Shown: positions 36,511 to 48,261 of the stretch, in pieces
How the letters are laid out: every line of letters starts with the position of its first letter
Position numbering within the stretch: position 1 is the stretch's first letter
Assembly (NCBI GenBank): GCA_905331475.1
Contig: CAJNYU010002985.1
Span: 62,001-126,000, forward strand
Length of the DNA stretch: 64,000 nucleotides
Source of the DNA: Rotaria socialis
Taxonomy: Eukaryota > Rotifera > Eurotatoria > Philodinida > Philodinidae
Direction: 5' to 3'
The notes under the pieces: generated by a model
Seen by the model: the letters and a program-made list of their open reading frames with translations, nothing else
Told to the model about the DNA's origin: nothing
Database searches by the model: none
Position numbers and translations under genes: made by a program

Positions 36511-37077
36511 ATTCTTTACACACAACAGCATCGGTGAGACTCATCGAAAGAAAGGGGATCGCGATCAAGCACTCGAATCGTACAATCGCGCCGTGTCACT
36601 CTTCAAACAAGCACACGATGAGAATCACCCGAAAATGGCCCTGTTTTACAGCAACATTCGCAACATCTATCAAGAGGAGAAGACGTATTTTGAAGCGCTC
36701 GACTTCTATGAGAAGTCACTTGATATTCGCGAGAAGCATCTACCACTGGATCATCCTAAATTGGGTGCGTCATACAACAGTATTGGTGCGGTTCGTCGAT
36801 GCTCAGTCATTATGATGTCGCATTGGATCATTATAATCGATCACTTAAAATCAAATTGATGTCGCTTCCTGCTCAACATCCCGATATTGCAATAACCTAC
36901 AGAAACATGGGTCTTGTGTATGAATGCAAGGATGAATTAGAACAGGCATTGATATATATGAAGAAGGCTCAGACAATTTATGAAGTAGCATTACCACTTA
37001 ATCATCCTAACATAGTAAAGATAAAGGATAATGTTAAAAGAGTAGAAGATAAATTAAAAATAAAGAATAAGAAATAA
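36511..37077 (+). pseudogene. Second copy of the TPR 3' half, frameshifted
   Basis: The plus-strand copy starts abruptly inside a TPR unit (HNSIGETHRKKGDRDQ) and runs to the same C-terminus (KLKIKNKK) as the minus-strand gene. Compared with that gene, one base is lost near 36801 (ATGTCTCGGTC against ATGCTCAGTC). The frame therefore switches, and the 3' part continues in a different frame from 36799. It has no ART domain and no start. It could be the original 3' end of the gene whose 5' exon is at 34562. Substitutions at protein level include ASFYNNIGN to ALFYSNIRN and AIWKKHLPPDHPD to DIREKHLPLDHPK. Confidence 0.75.
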
Positions 37078-37220
37078 TAATGATAATAATAATAATCTGC
37101 GACCTATTCGTTTTCCTTTATTAATGGAGTCCCCAAAAAGTGAGAGATTGGGAAAATATGTGAAAAATCGATGTTACTCTATGAAGAAAACAGTGCCTTC
37201 AAACGAAGCAAAAGTGAAGA
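36519..37220 (+). repeat. Right arm of the inverted duplication
   Basis: Partner of 34721-35426. Homology extends through the 3' UTR to GAAGCAAAAG near 37205-37215, the mirror of the sequence immediately right of the n at 34720. The unique centre, 35427-36518, carries the ART domain and the first TPRs. Confidence 0.85.
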
Positions 37221-38189
37221 GAGAGGAGGGGGGAAACACATGGCTTTCGAGAATCAATATGAGATGGGGTAAGAAATTATAATTTTGTTTTAGATGAATG
37301 AATCATTATATAAATTTCAAATGTTTTCATGAAAAACTTCCTCGAAATATATATGTGTAGATTTTTTATGCAATGAATAATTTATGGATCCATAGAGATC
37401 TTTACAATGATCCTATATCACTTGCTAGTTGTCGTGATTACTTTTGAAGAAATTTATGAAAAATATCAATTTAGCATGAATTTTTACTATCGTAAAATCA
37501 ATTGTATCCATCGAACATCCCTTTAGTAAAAAAAATTGAATTGCACAACTAAGCACATTTGTGTATAAAAGGATTTTTTTAAAATGTATTTTACATAGAA
37601 AAGAAAATTCAAACAACAAACATGGTATCATTATTTTTAATTCTTGAACTAATTAGTGTACAACTATGCTAGCAAAAAAGTTCATATAAATATAATAAAA
37701 CTTGACTAATTGACACTTGTAAAAAAACACTTATTTGAGATCAATTTTATACAAAAACATTCTTAATATACTAATGTCAAACAAAAAAAAGTAAGCACAA
37801 CTACCATAGTCAACAACATGTTAATGTTACCATAGATGCTTCGTGAAAATTTTACTAAGAGTGAATAACAAAAGATTTTTAAAAAATCATTAAAAAACGG
37901 AGTGTGGGTGTGGGGGGTTCGTGATCATGCCAATCTAAATTAGGATAACACCCACACCTACACCCTCTAATAGATTTCCTCAAAATGCAATATACTAGCC
38001 TCAGAGTCCCAATAGGCCCCAATTATCATTCATAGCTGGCATCGGAAGCCATATGAACCACCCCTATTTCTTATGCATGCCACAGTTCATCAAAGGATGT
38101 GAGACTTGAGAATTTTCTCCTTCAATATCCTGTAGATTAATATTACAAACAGTCTATAATGCACTAAGGTTCGCAACGAAATATACAAT
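37221..38189. other. Intergenic with a G-rich imperfect hairpin at 37899-37970
   Basis: No gene was recognised. A G-rich run (AGTGTGGGTGTGGGGGG, 37901-37917) faces a C-rich partner (CACCCACACCTACACCC, 37949-37965), giving an imperfect hairpin with a loop of about 30 bases in otherwise AT-rich DNA. Confidence 0.55.
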
Positions 38190-38800
38190 AGCATCAATAG
38201 GAGTGTCAATTGACAGTTTATTTAATTAAAATTTAACTTCGAGAAAAGTTAATTTAATTTAAAATTAAATTTTATCAAATTAAATTTAAAAGAAATTAAA
38301 ATTTTTCTCATACAAAAATTTTAACTTTTGGACTGAAAAATCATTTAGAGTTACATTTTTTTAATTTAACAAAATTTTTGGATGGATACACATCATTGCG
38401 ATGAGGAAACTACGTGACTTTAACAGTAGTAAATATTAAATGAGAGGAGAACCTAGTATTTTAGGTTGATATTTGTTCATAATAGTCAAAATTTGTCTAC
38501 AGATTATGCAGGATCCGTCATCTTTCTTCTTCAAAATACCGGGATACTCGTAAAAATATATTTAATAGCACAATTCGTAGAAGAATGACTAACTTTAACT
38601 TTAGAAAACAGGGAACATACTCAAATTTGACTTTAAATAGCAGCAATCAAGTCAAAAACTATGTTTATCTACGAGTTTTCAAATTTTAATTAATTTTAAT
38701 TTCAAACAATTTAATTTATTTTAAATTAAAATTTTTGAAAATTTATTTCTCGATTTAATAATTTTTTTAAAATTTAAATGTGACACCCTCTAAGCATCAA
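38190..38800. mobile_element. hAT-type non-autonomous DNA element with 8-bp target duplication
   Basis: The element spans 38198-38792 (595 bp). It is flanked on both sides by the identical octamer AGCATCAA (38190-38197 and 38793-38800). Its ends are inverted: TAGGAGTGTCAATT at left, and TAGAGGGTGTCACATT when the right end is read on minus. An 8-bp duplication and TAGGGGTGTCAA-like termini are the hallmark of hAT transposons. The inside is very AT-rich, with self-complementary AATTTAATT blocks at both ends, and has no transposase frame, so it needs an enzyme in trans (a MITE-like derivative). Confidence 0.8.
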
Positions 38801-39868
38801 CTACCATCTTACATAAAAGGAACGATCAATATTAGTTGTCGATTCTAAATATCATGCGTTTTCACTCTAGATATGCCTAAAATAAACAAATCGAAAGTGC
38901 TATTCAATGCATTAGGCACTATCGAAAAAACATGTGTTCTTTGTTTCTCGATAGACATAAGTTAACTGGAAATATATTTTATCACTCATTAGATCAAATT
39001 TTTAAATTCTTCTTGGAGTTATCGCCAAGTTTATTCATAAGAATTAAACGAAACCCCCAAGTAATTATTAGTAAAATTCTATGATCTTTTCTGACTATTG
39101 GCCATGCAATTATTGGTCGATCAGCTGTAATTATAATGTTATAGTAGTTAATCAAAGTTTTTTAATGCTCCTCAGTCTCTCATTTGTTCAACTCATATCA
39201 CCACAGGACTAAAGAAACTTTGATAGTAACATATTTCTAGACCTTCTATTTATATTTTTCTTATACCTATTCAATAGCTCGACATTGAATTCCTACAAAA
39301 AAAAATACTACCAAGGTCTTCTAGTTTTTATACTTTACGTACACCCTTTTTTGTCCTGCCTGTGTCACATCTCGATGATTTGAATATTGGCGAACTTGGT
39401 TTTTCTCCCGAATTTTCAAGTAGGCAATTAGATCACGTTATTTATATGCGCTTTAAACATGAAATAACGAAAAACAAATTAAATATATTTATTTAGCATT
39501 TTGATGCTTCGATCATTGTCTTTGTCATATAGAAAAATCTCAACACGCATTACAATCGATGTCGTTAAAAATCAAAAGTTTCTTTTTTTTCTTTCGTAAA
39601 TAAAATCCTGTGATATATACAAGAAAAAATAAAATAACATAACATGAACTAATGGATCAAATTGAAAAATTTCTTCAATTTGTCACAACGCTTTAAAAAA
39701 CACGAACATATCAGTCTGTTTTGTTTTTACTATAAAAAAAGAAAACATTTATTTTCCATGTGTCATCCATGTCAATACACATTTAAAAGCCCAATTTAGC
39801 TCTATAAACAAAAGAAACAGTGATCAATACAAAGAAAAATCTTGTTGCTGTTTCGGTCATAAATATAT
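38801..39868. other. Intergenic, nothing recognised
   Basis: About 1 kb of AT-rich DNA between the hAT-like element and the 3' end of the RASGEF1-like gene. No open frame or RNA was supported. Confidence 0.5.
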
Positions 39869-42800
39869 TCACCTTAGAGATCGAAGTTGTTCACGATCAT
39901 GTTCTGTTTCAGGCGGTTCACATTCAAAACTAGCTGCCATTAAAGCTAGAAAAAATAAATAAAATTTTTCTCGAGCAGTCTATTTATAGACTCTATTCAA
40001 TACGTACAATCTTCGCTAAACACAGGACTGGTTACTACATAATTAATTATGCTTTCGTAGCGAGCGAATGAACACTAAATATTTGTTTTGAATTGAAAAA
40101 TCAGCTAACATTTATCTACTGATTTAAAATTCTTACTTTACTCGATTTACATCTGATAAATTCTTCTGAAATAAATCGAGCCAGAATATAAAATTTCTAA
40201 TGAAAAAAGCAACAACAAAGTATTCAATAAATGATTTACTATTAATCATCAATTTGTCTTACTTTTAGATTAAGTTCTTCATGTTCATCATTTGTCATGA
40301 TTAAATCAGGCGAACGAACTTTAATAAAATAGACATCACGCAAGAAAATGCTCAGAAAGGGAATAATAACCTTGAAAAGAAATATATATTTAGATTATTA
40401 AACAAAAAATGAATAAATAAACAAACAACAGATTTACCATTCCCGGTTGCCAGTGATGCTTTTCGGCTCGTTGCATTGCAGCTTTAACAATCGATCGATA
40501 AATACAAAAGTTTTTACTTGGATTCATATATTTTTCTAGTGTATCCAATTTCGCACGATTAGCTTTACTCCACTGAAAAGAATAAAAAATATTGTTTTGT
40601 ATTAGAAATGAATGGTTGTACCGTTTTCTTTAGACGTTTGACAGGTAACATATTCAGACCACCTAGATTAAAAGCAAAACGTTGTGTTAATATGTATAAG
40701 AGGACTTCAATTCAAGGATAAATTTCGATTACGATCGAATACATTAAAAGTATATAAATAACCATTACCGATCGCATTAAAGAAGTACAAAAGTGTAAAC
40801 ATTCGAAACAGTTCATGTCCTTGGAGAGATAGGCTACTTTTTCTTTTTTTACTTCATGTAAAATATAAATGTTAATGAGAATTGACTTTGCTGCTTGTTG
40901 CTAATTCTCTTGACAATCAGATATAAACACAAGATGCTTTCGCTCTCATGAGATATGTACTGTCAAAAATCAATTGATAACATACTTCATAATTAATATT
41001 TTCTTCTCTTCTTAAAATTTACATCTTAGACAAACATGAAAATTCATGACGAAGAGTCTCTTTCTTAAAATAAACAAGCGATTTATTATGCATTTTATAT
41101 GGATTCCACCTAAAAATACGTTTCTTTTTCTGTCACCACTTACGGGCGTTTTATCAATGAACTTTTAAAACGCACTTAACAATTTTCTTCTAGCAAAAAC
41201 ATCTTGAAGGATTAAAGTTTTATGGAATACTATTAATATATATATATATATAAGCGCAATTACCTAGAATTCCCATCATTGAATTAAAGTTGCCTGTATT
41301 AAAACATTCAAGTGCTGCATCAATAAAATAATTGAGAAGTTTAACACGAATATGTCGTTTTAAATGTTTAATAATTTCTGTTGTTACAAATGACGATAAA
41401 CGATTACTCCAATTAACATACGCTTCAAGACAATATGTCCAAGCATTTAATGTTGTTGATGATGATTTTGTCGAACGAGAATCTGACGCCGATGATGAAT
41501 CTGATGAGCGCATATGTATGAATTCTTCCGCTCCGATTGCTTTAAGTCTATCCTAAAAATAGTATACATTTCCAATTGGTTACGAACTCTGTTTTATATA
41601 TACATACTAATTCAATGTGTGTCAATTGATGTGCAAATTCTTTTGGGCATGGACATTGCTCATAAATATCAGTCTAATCAATCGATAGATCAAATAGAAT
41701 TCAGAAGAAATCAAAAAAAAAACAACTTACTGTTAAAGCAGAAGTTGTCAAACGAGTGGCTATTTCATTGTCAATTAATTGTAAATATTGTTCATATCGA
41801 TCGAGAATATTGAGCTAGAAAGATTAGATTTTCTTCTATCGTTTAATTATATAGCTGCTATATATGCCTACTTTAGACATTATATCCGATAAGAGCAATT
41901 TAACATTCGGTTCAAATACAGGATCAATTTTAACAATTTGACTTGTTATGCATTCAAGTTGATTCATTAATGCTAGTGTACGAAAATCGTATGAGAATGT
42001 TTTTGTCCAATGAATCAACATAGAAAGATAATTGAGAAGTAGATTTGTTCGTTGTTCCTATCAATAGAAATGTTATTTGAGGATTTAAAACGAAGCAAAC
42101 AGAGAAATATTTCATACCGAAGAACAACGTGTCAAATTACTAAAAATAGATTTTGCTATCTTATTAAACAAAAGTATCGGATTAATATAAGTTCGACAAC
42201 ATAGAAGTGCAGGATAGAGAAATGTTATCTAAATGTAATGAATAGAATTGATAAGTGATCATTTTGATTTTCTCTGTCTCTCTAAGTTTTTTCTTGTTTA
42301 CTTCAGGTGTACTAGTTGACGTTGGAGTTAATCGGGCGATTAGTTCATCGAGTGTTATTGAATCACTACGAGCAGCAGAAAAGTCTGGCCCAGGTGTTGG
42401 TGCTCGAAATGTTAGTTCATCATTATTAATGCCAAGATGTTGCTTATCATCGAACAATGAAGATCGCTTTATATAAATATTTATTTTTGCATTGCAAATA
42501 TAAAAATAAGAATAAATATAAATCTTAATCACTTACAATGACATTTTCATAATGCAACGGTGCTTTAGTCGCTAATGCTGACGAAGGACGGAAGACAGAT
42601 GTTCGTACAAAATACTTCGGATTTGAATAAGAAAATGACACATCTGAGGGACAAGGACTTGCACGATGCATATTAAGACTTGTTTGACTTGCTGTACGTG
42701 GTATTTGATGGTCATTGATTGGAATAGTTGCGTTGGTGTTAGCTATTGACGATGAAATACTATCAACGCTATGCGTTCGAGAATTGTGATGATGACGGAA

Positions 42801-43010
42801 ATAACGAAATTCAGGTGGAAATGATTCATTAATTGTCTGAGGCGGTGGTGTATGCGGTTTCCAGCCGCTCGATGCTTCATTTCGTTGTTGATTTAAATAG
42901 GCTTTTCTCAATAATTTTTCTCGTTTTTCTCTTGCTGTTCCCAAGAAGACTCCATTGTTGGAAGATGACATCGTAGAATTAGAAAAATTATCTCCATAAC
43001 GTTGATGCAT
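39869..43010 (-). CDS. Ras guanine-nucleotide exchange factor, RASGEF1 family
   Basis: Multi-exon gene on minus, stop at 39869. It activates Ras/Rap-type GTPases by exchanging GDP for GTP. Exon 1 (42537-43010) is a polar, Ser-rich leader (158 codons). Then come SITLDELIARLTP, a RasGEF_N-like segment (LLNYLSMLIHWTKTFSYDFR), FAHQLTHIELDRLKAIGAEE and the CDC25 catalytic domain: LEAYVNWSNRLSSFVTTEI, YFIDAALECFNTGNFNSMMG, GLNMLPVKRLKKT (exon near 40621-40663), WSKANRAKLDTLEKYMNP (near 40440-40573), VIIPFLSIFLRDVYFI (near 40267-40374), SPVFSED (near 40008-40073) and a last exon ending EQLRSLR. The order and wording follow vertebrate RASGEF1A/B/C. An acceptor-like TTTTAG lies just before the ATG, so a 5' non-coding exon probably exists upstream. 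Confidence 0.85.
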
Positions 43011-43250
43011 TCTATAAGCTAAAATGAGAAGAAGAAAAAAAGACGAATTTTCTATGGTCTCATCGTGTAAAAGACATTGAAAATGAAGTGTAAATGCACT
43101 CGAATATAATGCATATGTGAATAAAGAGAAGGAAAAAAATAGCTTAAACAGAACTTCATTTGTTCGTAAGTAGTTTTTTCTTTCGTGGCTATTTATTTGT
43201 TCAGATTAATCAAAAGAATCATTGAGGATAAAATTAGACGTCAATCACGA

Positions 43251-44133
43251 TTACCAAGCAACGATGCCTGGAATATATTTTTCAATTAATGATAAATAAT
43301 ACGATTCAAGTTTATCAATATCAGGTAGATCGTTATCATCCTTTGTATATAAATCAAATTTTTGAAAACGTCTAATCAATTCTAACCGTCGAAGATCTGT
43401 TTCATTGCATAAATACATGTAGTCACCACCTGTATGCCTAAAAGATTAATAATATATATTATAAAAACAAAGGAGAAAAAAAACTATACCAAGGATAAAA
43501 CGAATGATATCGTATGATATATAGACCTTCATCAGGTAATGTACATGCTGGATGATTATTTAAAACACGATACAGATATTCATCATGTCCCCATGACATC
43601 AAACATTGTTCGAGACCACAGTTCGGCGTATACATACCGTATTTAGTTGAATAGATTTCATGATTTAAATCAGGATTATTTACAAACGTTGTGTTATGAT
43701 AAACAATTTTATCACTGAATTGACAACCAACCGGAAATGTATCACCAACAATAGCCCATTGTGGCTGATTGTTGAGAGCAAGAATTTTTCCACAGTCATG
43801 TATAAGACCTACTAAATGAAGCCAATCTTCATCGGGATAGGCTTTTCGTAGGCCTTCAGCTGTTTGAAATCCATGATACATATTCGGTACATCAACATCA
43901 GGATCACTTTCATCGACAAATTTATTTAGTTTCATTATAGCGTCATAAATTTTCATACGTCCATGATCAAATTTTAACCAATGATCATGCTGTTTACGGA
44001 CAAAATCAACACATTGATATGTATGCATTTGTTTATACGTATTAAAGACTCGTTGGGCGATAATACTATCACTACTTATTGGATCATCAATATATAGCCG
44101 AAAGACCTTATTAGAATCTTTTGCTTGTAACAT
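43251..44133 (-). CDS. MIOX: myo-Inositol oxygenase
   Basis: Two exons, 43490-44133 and 43251-43437, joined in phase at Trp-His (FYPW|HTGG); 277 codons including the stop. The enzyme is a cytosolic di-iron protein that opens myo-inositol with O2 to D-glucuronate, the first step of inositol breakdown. All iron ligands of the HD-like fold are seen: His in YHGFQTAEG, His-Asp in LIHDCGK, His in SWGHDEY, His in RYHSFYPW and Asp in FQKFDLYTK. GDTFPVGC and HTGGDYMYL are also conserved. The length (276 residues) is close to the usual 285. The N-terminus is short but complete. Nothing in the sequence suggests inactivity. Confidence 0.95.
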
Positions 44134-44764
44134 ATTTTAATACTCGTGTTTTTGTTGTTGTTGTTTATTAAAACATCGAGTATATACATATATTGTAGTA
44201 GTAAGGGAAAACTATATGTATCTCATTCAATTAATTGATAAAATACTCCAGCGCAAAAAATAGATAATAAAAAAGTGTTTAAACGACCTACTTTGTTGTT
44301 TTTTTGTTATATTGAGTATTATATTTCAAACTTCTTCACTAAATCTGAGTATCTATTTGGCAATGAATAATGTCATAAGAATAATTTTCTTGTCAACCTT
44401 GGCAAAGCAAGAATTCCAAGGAAAAGAAAACCATGAATAATGATGCAACGAAATAAAAAGAGGAATGAAAAAGAAAAGAAAAAACCTAACTGATCATCTT
44501 ATCCTTCTGTTGTTAATGTCCTCCAACACCATTTACTCAACGAAACTCAAATTCGTTATTTCTTCTGTCTTTGCACTCACCTTTCTATTTTCTCCCTCTC
44601 TCTCTCTCTCTCTTTCTTCTTCTTCGTCTTCTTATTCTTTTCGTGTATCTTACTCGAGGCCGGATGTAAAAGCCATGTTATGCGTAACTTTCGTCGTCGC
44701 ACTTTTTTTTGCTATGCTCTCCTCCCTTTTTTCTTCTTTTCTTCAAAAGGTGAAAGAACGAAAT

Positions 44765-44804
<40 letters not shown>

Positions 44805-45295
44805 TAGCTATATGTGCACATGCTACCGTTATAAACGGTAATAATAATAACAATAATGATGATTATGATGACGATAATGTTAACATTTTCTTAAGACAAC
44901 AATGTTTATAGAAAAAAATATGAAATCGAAGTCGTAACCGTAACATTTCAGCACACGTGTTTTTTTTTATAGAGTGAACAAAGAACAAGAAGAAGAAGAA
45001 GAGTCGATATTATGCATTCATGACAGTAAGTGTCGTAATCATGGGTCGTGCTTATTTTACTCATCGGATGTGTTATTATGTGATAATTTAACTCTTAATT
45101 AAATAGCTTGAGAAGAAAAGAAACAAGTAAATGTAAAGTATTGTACATCTAAAATCTTATTGTCTACACTTGTCTCGCCATCAGACAATATATGATTGTT
45201 TACATTCATATTAGGAACAGAAGAGAATGCATGCATCCATAAACGATAGACACAAATACAAGAAGAAAACGACCGAAAAAAAGGCACTGTTAATA
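44134..45295. other. Intergenic with CT and TA microsatellites
   Basis: Contains a CT run at 44598-44616 followed by CTT units, and a TA run at 44769-44800. No gene is supported. The long plus-strand frame over this stretch is made of repeat translations (Leu-Ser, Ile-Tyr). The CT run lies about 470 bp upstream of the MIOX start. Confidence 0.6.
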
Positions 45296-45816
45296 CTATG
45301 AAAATATCGTCTTAAGTTCGCTCAGTAGTAGTAATTGAAACGTAATGAGAAAGGTAAAATATAATGAAGTTGTTTTGTGAAATGATGCTCGATTACACAT
45401 TTCTTTTGCACACATACAAAATCGTCCTATTGTAAAATTCGAACCCGTTGTATGTCGGTAACAAACATCAATTTTCGATAAACGATGTAGAAAATAATCA
45501 GTTAAACAGCCACGTCTTACAAATGTATCATTAGTCGATTTGCCATCGAAATGAAAAAATTTTACACAGTAATCTGAACATTCAACTGTGCGATTAGCGC
45601 GATGAACTTTAAATGGATCACCACAATAATCGTCAACACGTGAGTCACATTGATAGCAAACAAATTTTGCCATTGTACATGTTTCTTTTGCAACGACGAC
45701 TAGTATTGTTCGTAATTGATGAATAAATATCGATAGATAAATACTAGCGAGCTATAATTTCAACAAAGTAAATATGTTTACGTAGATGATTCTTAAATTC
45801 TACTTACAAATTTCAT
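45296..45816 (-). CDS. Ly6/uPAR (quiver/sleepless-like) GPI-anchored protein
   Basis: Two coding exons. A nine-base first exon (45808-45816, Met-Lys-Phe) is spliced to 45296-45751, giving 154 residues with matching phase. The splice supplies the signal peptide (MKFLASIYLSIF, then ILVVVA). The mature domain begins FVCYQCDSRVDDYCGDPF and shows the cysteine pattern of three-finger Ly6 proteins, closing with CMCAKEMCN. A hydrophobic tail (TSLYFTFLITFQLLLL) fits a GPI-attachment signal, although a few polar residues follow it. Insect quiver/sleepless proteins modulate K+ channels and acetylcholine receptors; the target here is unknown. An internal Met at 45673 would lack a signal peptide and is not favoured. 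Confidence 0.8.
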
Positions 45817-47249
45817 TGTCAGTCATTGAATAGCGTCTTTTATTTATGAAAAAGAATATACTTTTTTCTTAATATTAACCATAATCAATATATGTATATA
45901 GAGCATATCTTCAAAACACAACAAAAAAAGAAGTATAAATTAATAATATGATCATATTTAGTGAAGAAGATCCAAGGACTTGTAATCAGATTCTAAGGAT
46001 ATGTCGAAATACTATATGCAAACATATACACCTTATTTATCTCTGACAATCGATATACAAGACCTTGCAGTCGTTGTTTTTCTCGACGAGAAAAAGAAGG
46101 ACTGAGAGAGGAGAAAGAGCTGATGAAACCATCATCATCATCATTATTCGTGCTACTATGAATTTGGGCTAAACCACTATCTTCTGTTTGCTATTCCCGT
46201 TGTTCTTTCCTTTTTTTTCTTCTTTTCGCGTCGTCATCATAGACATAAGACCAAATTGGGTCTAATGCATTACGTTCCGCTCTTTCTGATTACCCCTTTT
46301 CTTCTATATCTAACTGTCTACAGCTACATATTGTCTCAAGCGTTGGTTGCAGTAATCTCATCCAAATAAAACAACTCAATAAGTATTGCACATTCAATTT
46401 AGAACTAAACGCTAGCAGTGTCAAAAAGATGAAACCTTTCCATAGAGCAGAAATGTCTGATTTGAAGGATGGGATCGACGTGCGAATGTGATTGCTCACT
46501 CATGCGACTGTAGTGAATGAAAATTTTCATGCTGTACTGAAATTAGCAAGCCATATTTTTCTCTTTTTTCTTTTCTCTTACTCTTATTCTTTCTTGCTAA
46601 CGAATAGGATGAAGTGAAATTTTTATTTTCCGCAGGGAAATTCTCGTTTGCAGCTGTTTCATACGTCGTTCTCATTCTCGCCATCGTTGTCGTTGTCTTT
46701 ATCATCAATAAATATTAGGAATCATGAAATGAAGGAAATAATAGCATTCATTCAATCATTGATTCATGTTATACTATTCTTCTCTTTTGTTGTTTGCTTA
46801 AAAATGATTTTTTTCCATACGCTATTGTGATGATCGATTACTAACGGTCACAGAGATCTTGAGATTTTGGAGAAGCCTTAAATATATATATATATATATA
46901 TGTATAAAATTATCTCAAATATGCGTACACTTAATCTACCGTGTTGCGTTTATATGTTGCAATATAGAGATAGAACTCTGCAACACACGTAGTGGGACCA
47001 TTTGATTAACTTTTCTTTTATCAGAGATGTTGTTTGTCGTGTCTTCTATTGTATGTATGCGTGTTTTCCATTGTCAAGCTTGGTTTCTTTCTTTTTTTTC
47101 TCCCCCTCTCTCTCTCTCATTTCCTTTTCTACTGATGACTTACCATTATATGGAATGAACAAATTACTAGAAAGGAAGGTCTAGTATGCTAAACATTTCT
47201 GTTCGCTATTCTCTCGCTTCGCAGACGCATACACTTACAAATTCTCACG

Positions 47250-47281
<32 letters not shown>

Positions 47282-48261
47282 GTCGCCCTCAGTAGGCATT
47301 TTATTATTATTATTATTAGGAGTATTAGTATTACTATTCTTGAAGGCAAGCAAAACGATATTGTTTTTAGTATAAATCCAAATACACAAATACCAAAAGA
47401 AACGAGATGAGAAGAAACAAACATCTCTGAGAAAATGTAAATTGTTGACGTTACCTTATACATTTTTAATGTTAATATAGATTATCTCATGATCAGATCA
47501 ATAATGAGAAAATGATTGGAATGTATGTTTGTATTGATGTATAATGTATCAACATCTTTATATTTATGTGTGCATGTAGATACACGTTAGTTTTCAAACA
47601 AAAAAAAGATGTAATTACATGTCTTGCTAGAAATATCTCCTATGTAAAATCAAACGGATATTGTACTCTGCTAAGCAGACCACTTAAAATTCTATAGGAT
47701 TCCGACACCCCCTTTATACTTTTATATCCATCGTTTACTACCTGACATGGCTTCCGGTATAGTTTTATTATCATATTATTGGAGAGAGAGAGTGTGTGGA
47801 CAGAAAACTTACCAATGGTGGGAGAAAAAAAGAAGAAGAGAATTATAATGATTCTATTAGAAATGACATGAATAATATTTGTGTAGGATCATTCCATGAT
47901 ATGTCAATAATAATTTTTGCTTGTCATTCTGGCATCATCATACTGACTACATGACATTGCCATACGATGTTCGATTCATTTTTTATACATTATAAACAAA
48001 TCCAGTGTATGTAGAATGTCAAATAGAAAGCAACATAAAAGATCAGTAGCACTTAACTTGATGAAAATCTTCTCATAAACTAAACATATACTGATACAGA
48101 AAACATTAGTATAACATAGTTAAAAAAAAACATGACCCAATACAACTATGGCTGTCTCTATAAAATGCTGTGCGTTTGAAGAACCCGACTATTTGCTAGC
48201 TCGAGAGAGCACACAAAAACATAGAAAGACATTATTGAAAAACAACAAAATTGTTTATGGT
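45817..48261. other. Intergenic, microsatellites only
   Basis: About 2.4 kb. It includes CT runs at 47103-47118 and 47251-47279, a TA run at 46880-46901 and a TTA run near 47301-47318. The open frames are translations of these repeats. No splice-bounded coding exon was recognised. Confidence 0.5.

Noticed and set aside
34720-36518. Pure assembly flip as the full explanation of the ART locus
   Set aside because: The two arms differ by many substitutions and a frameshift, so they are separate copies, and a segment after the 5' exon is missing in either orientation. Artefact at the joints alone remains possible.
35085-36815. Alternative-frame ORFs inside both TPR arms (Arg/Thr/Ile-rich)
   Set aside because: They are shifted readings of the same TPR DNA; the repeat register and codon sense belong to the TPR frame.
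44465-44911. 148-residue plus-strand frame
   Set aside because: Made of CT and TA microsatellite translations (Leu-Ser and Ile-Tyr runs).
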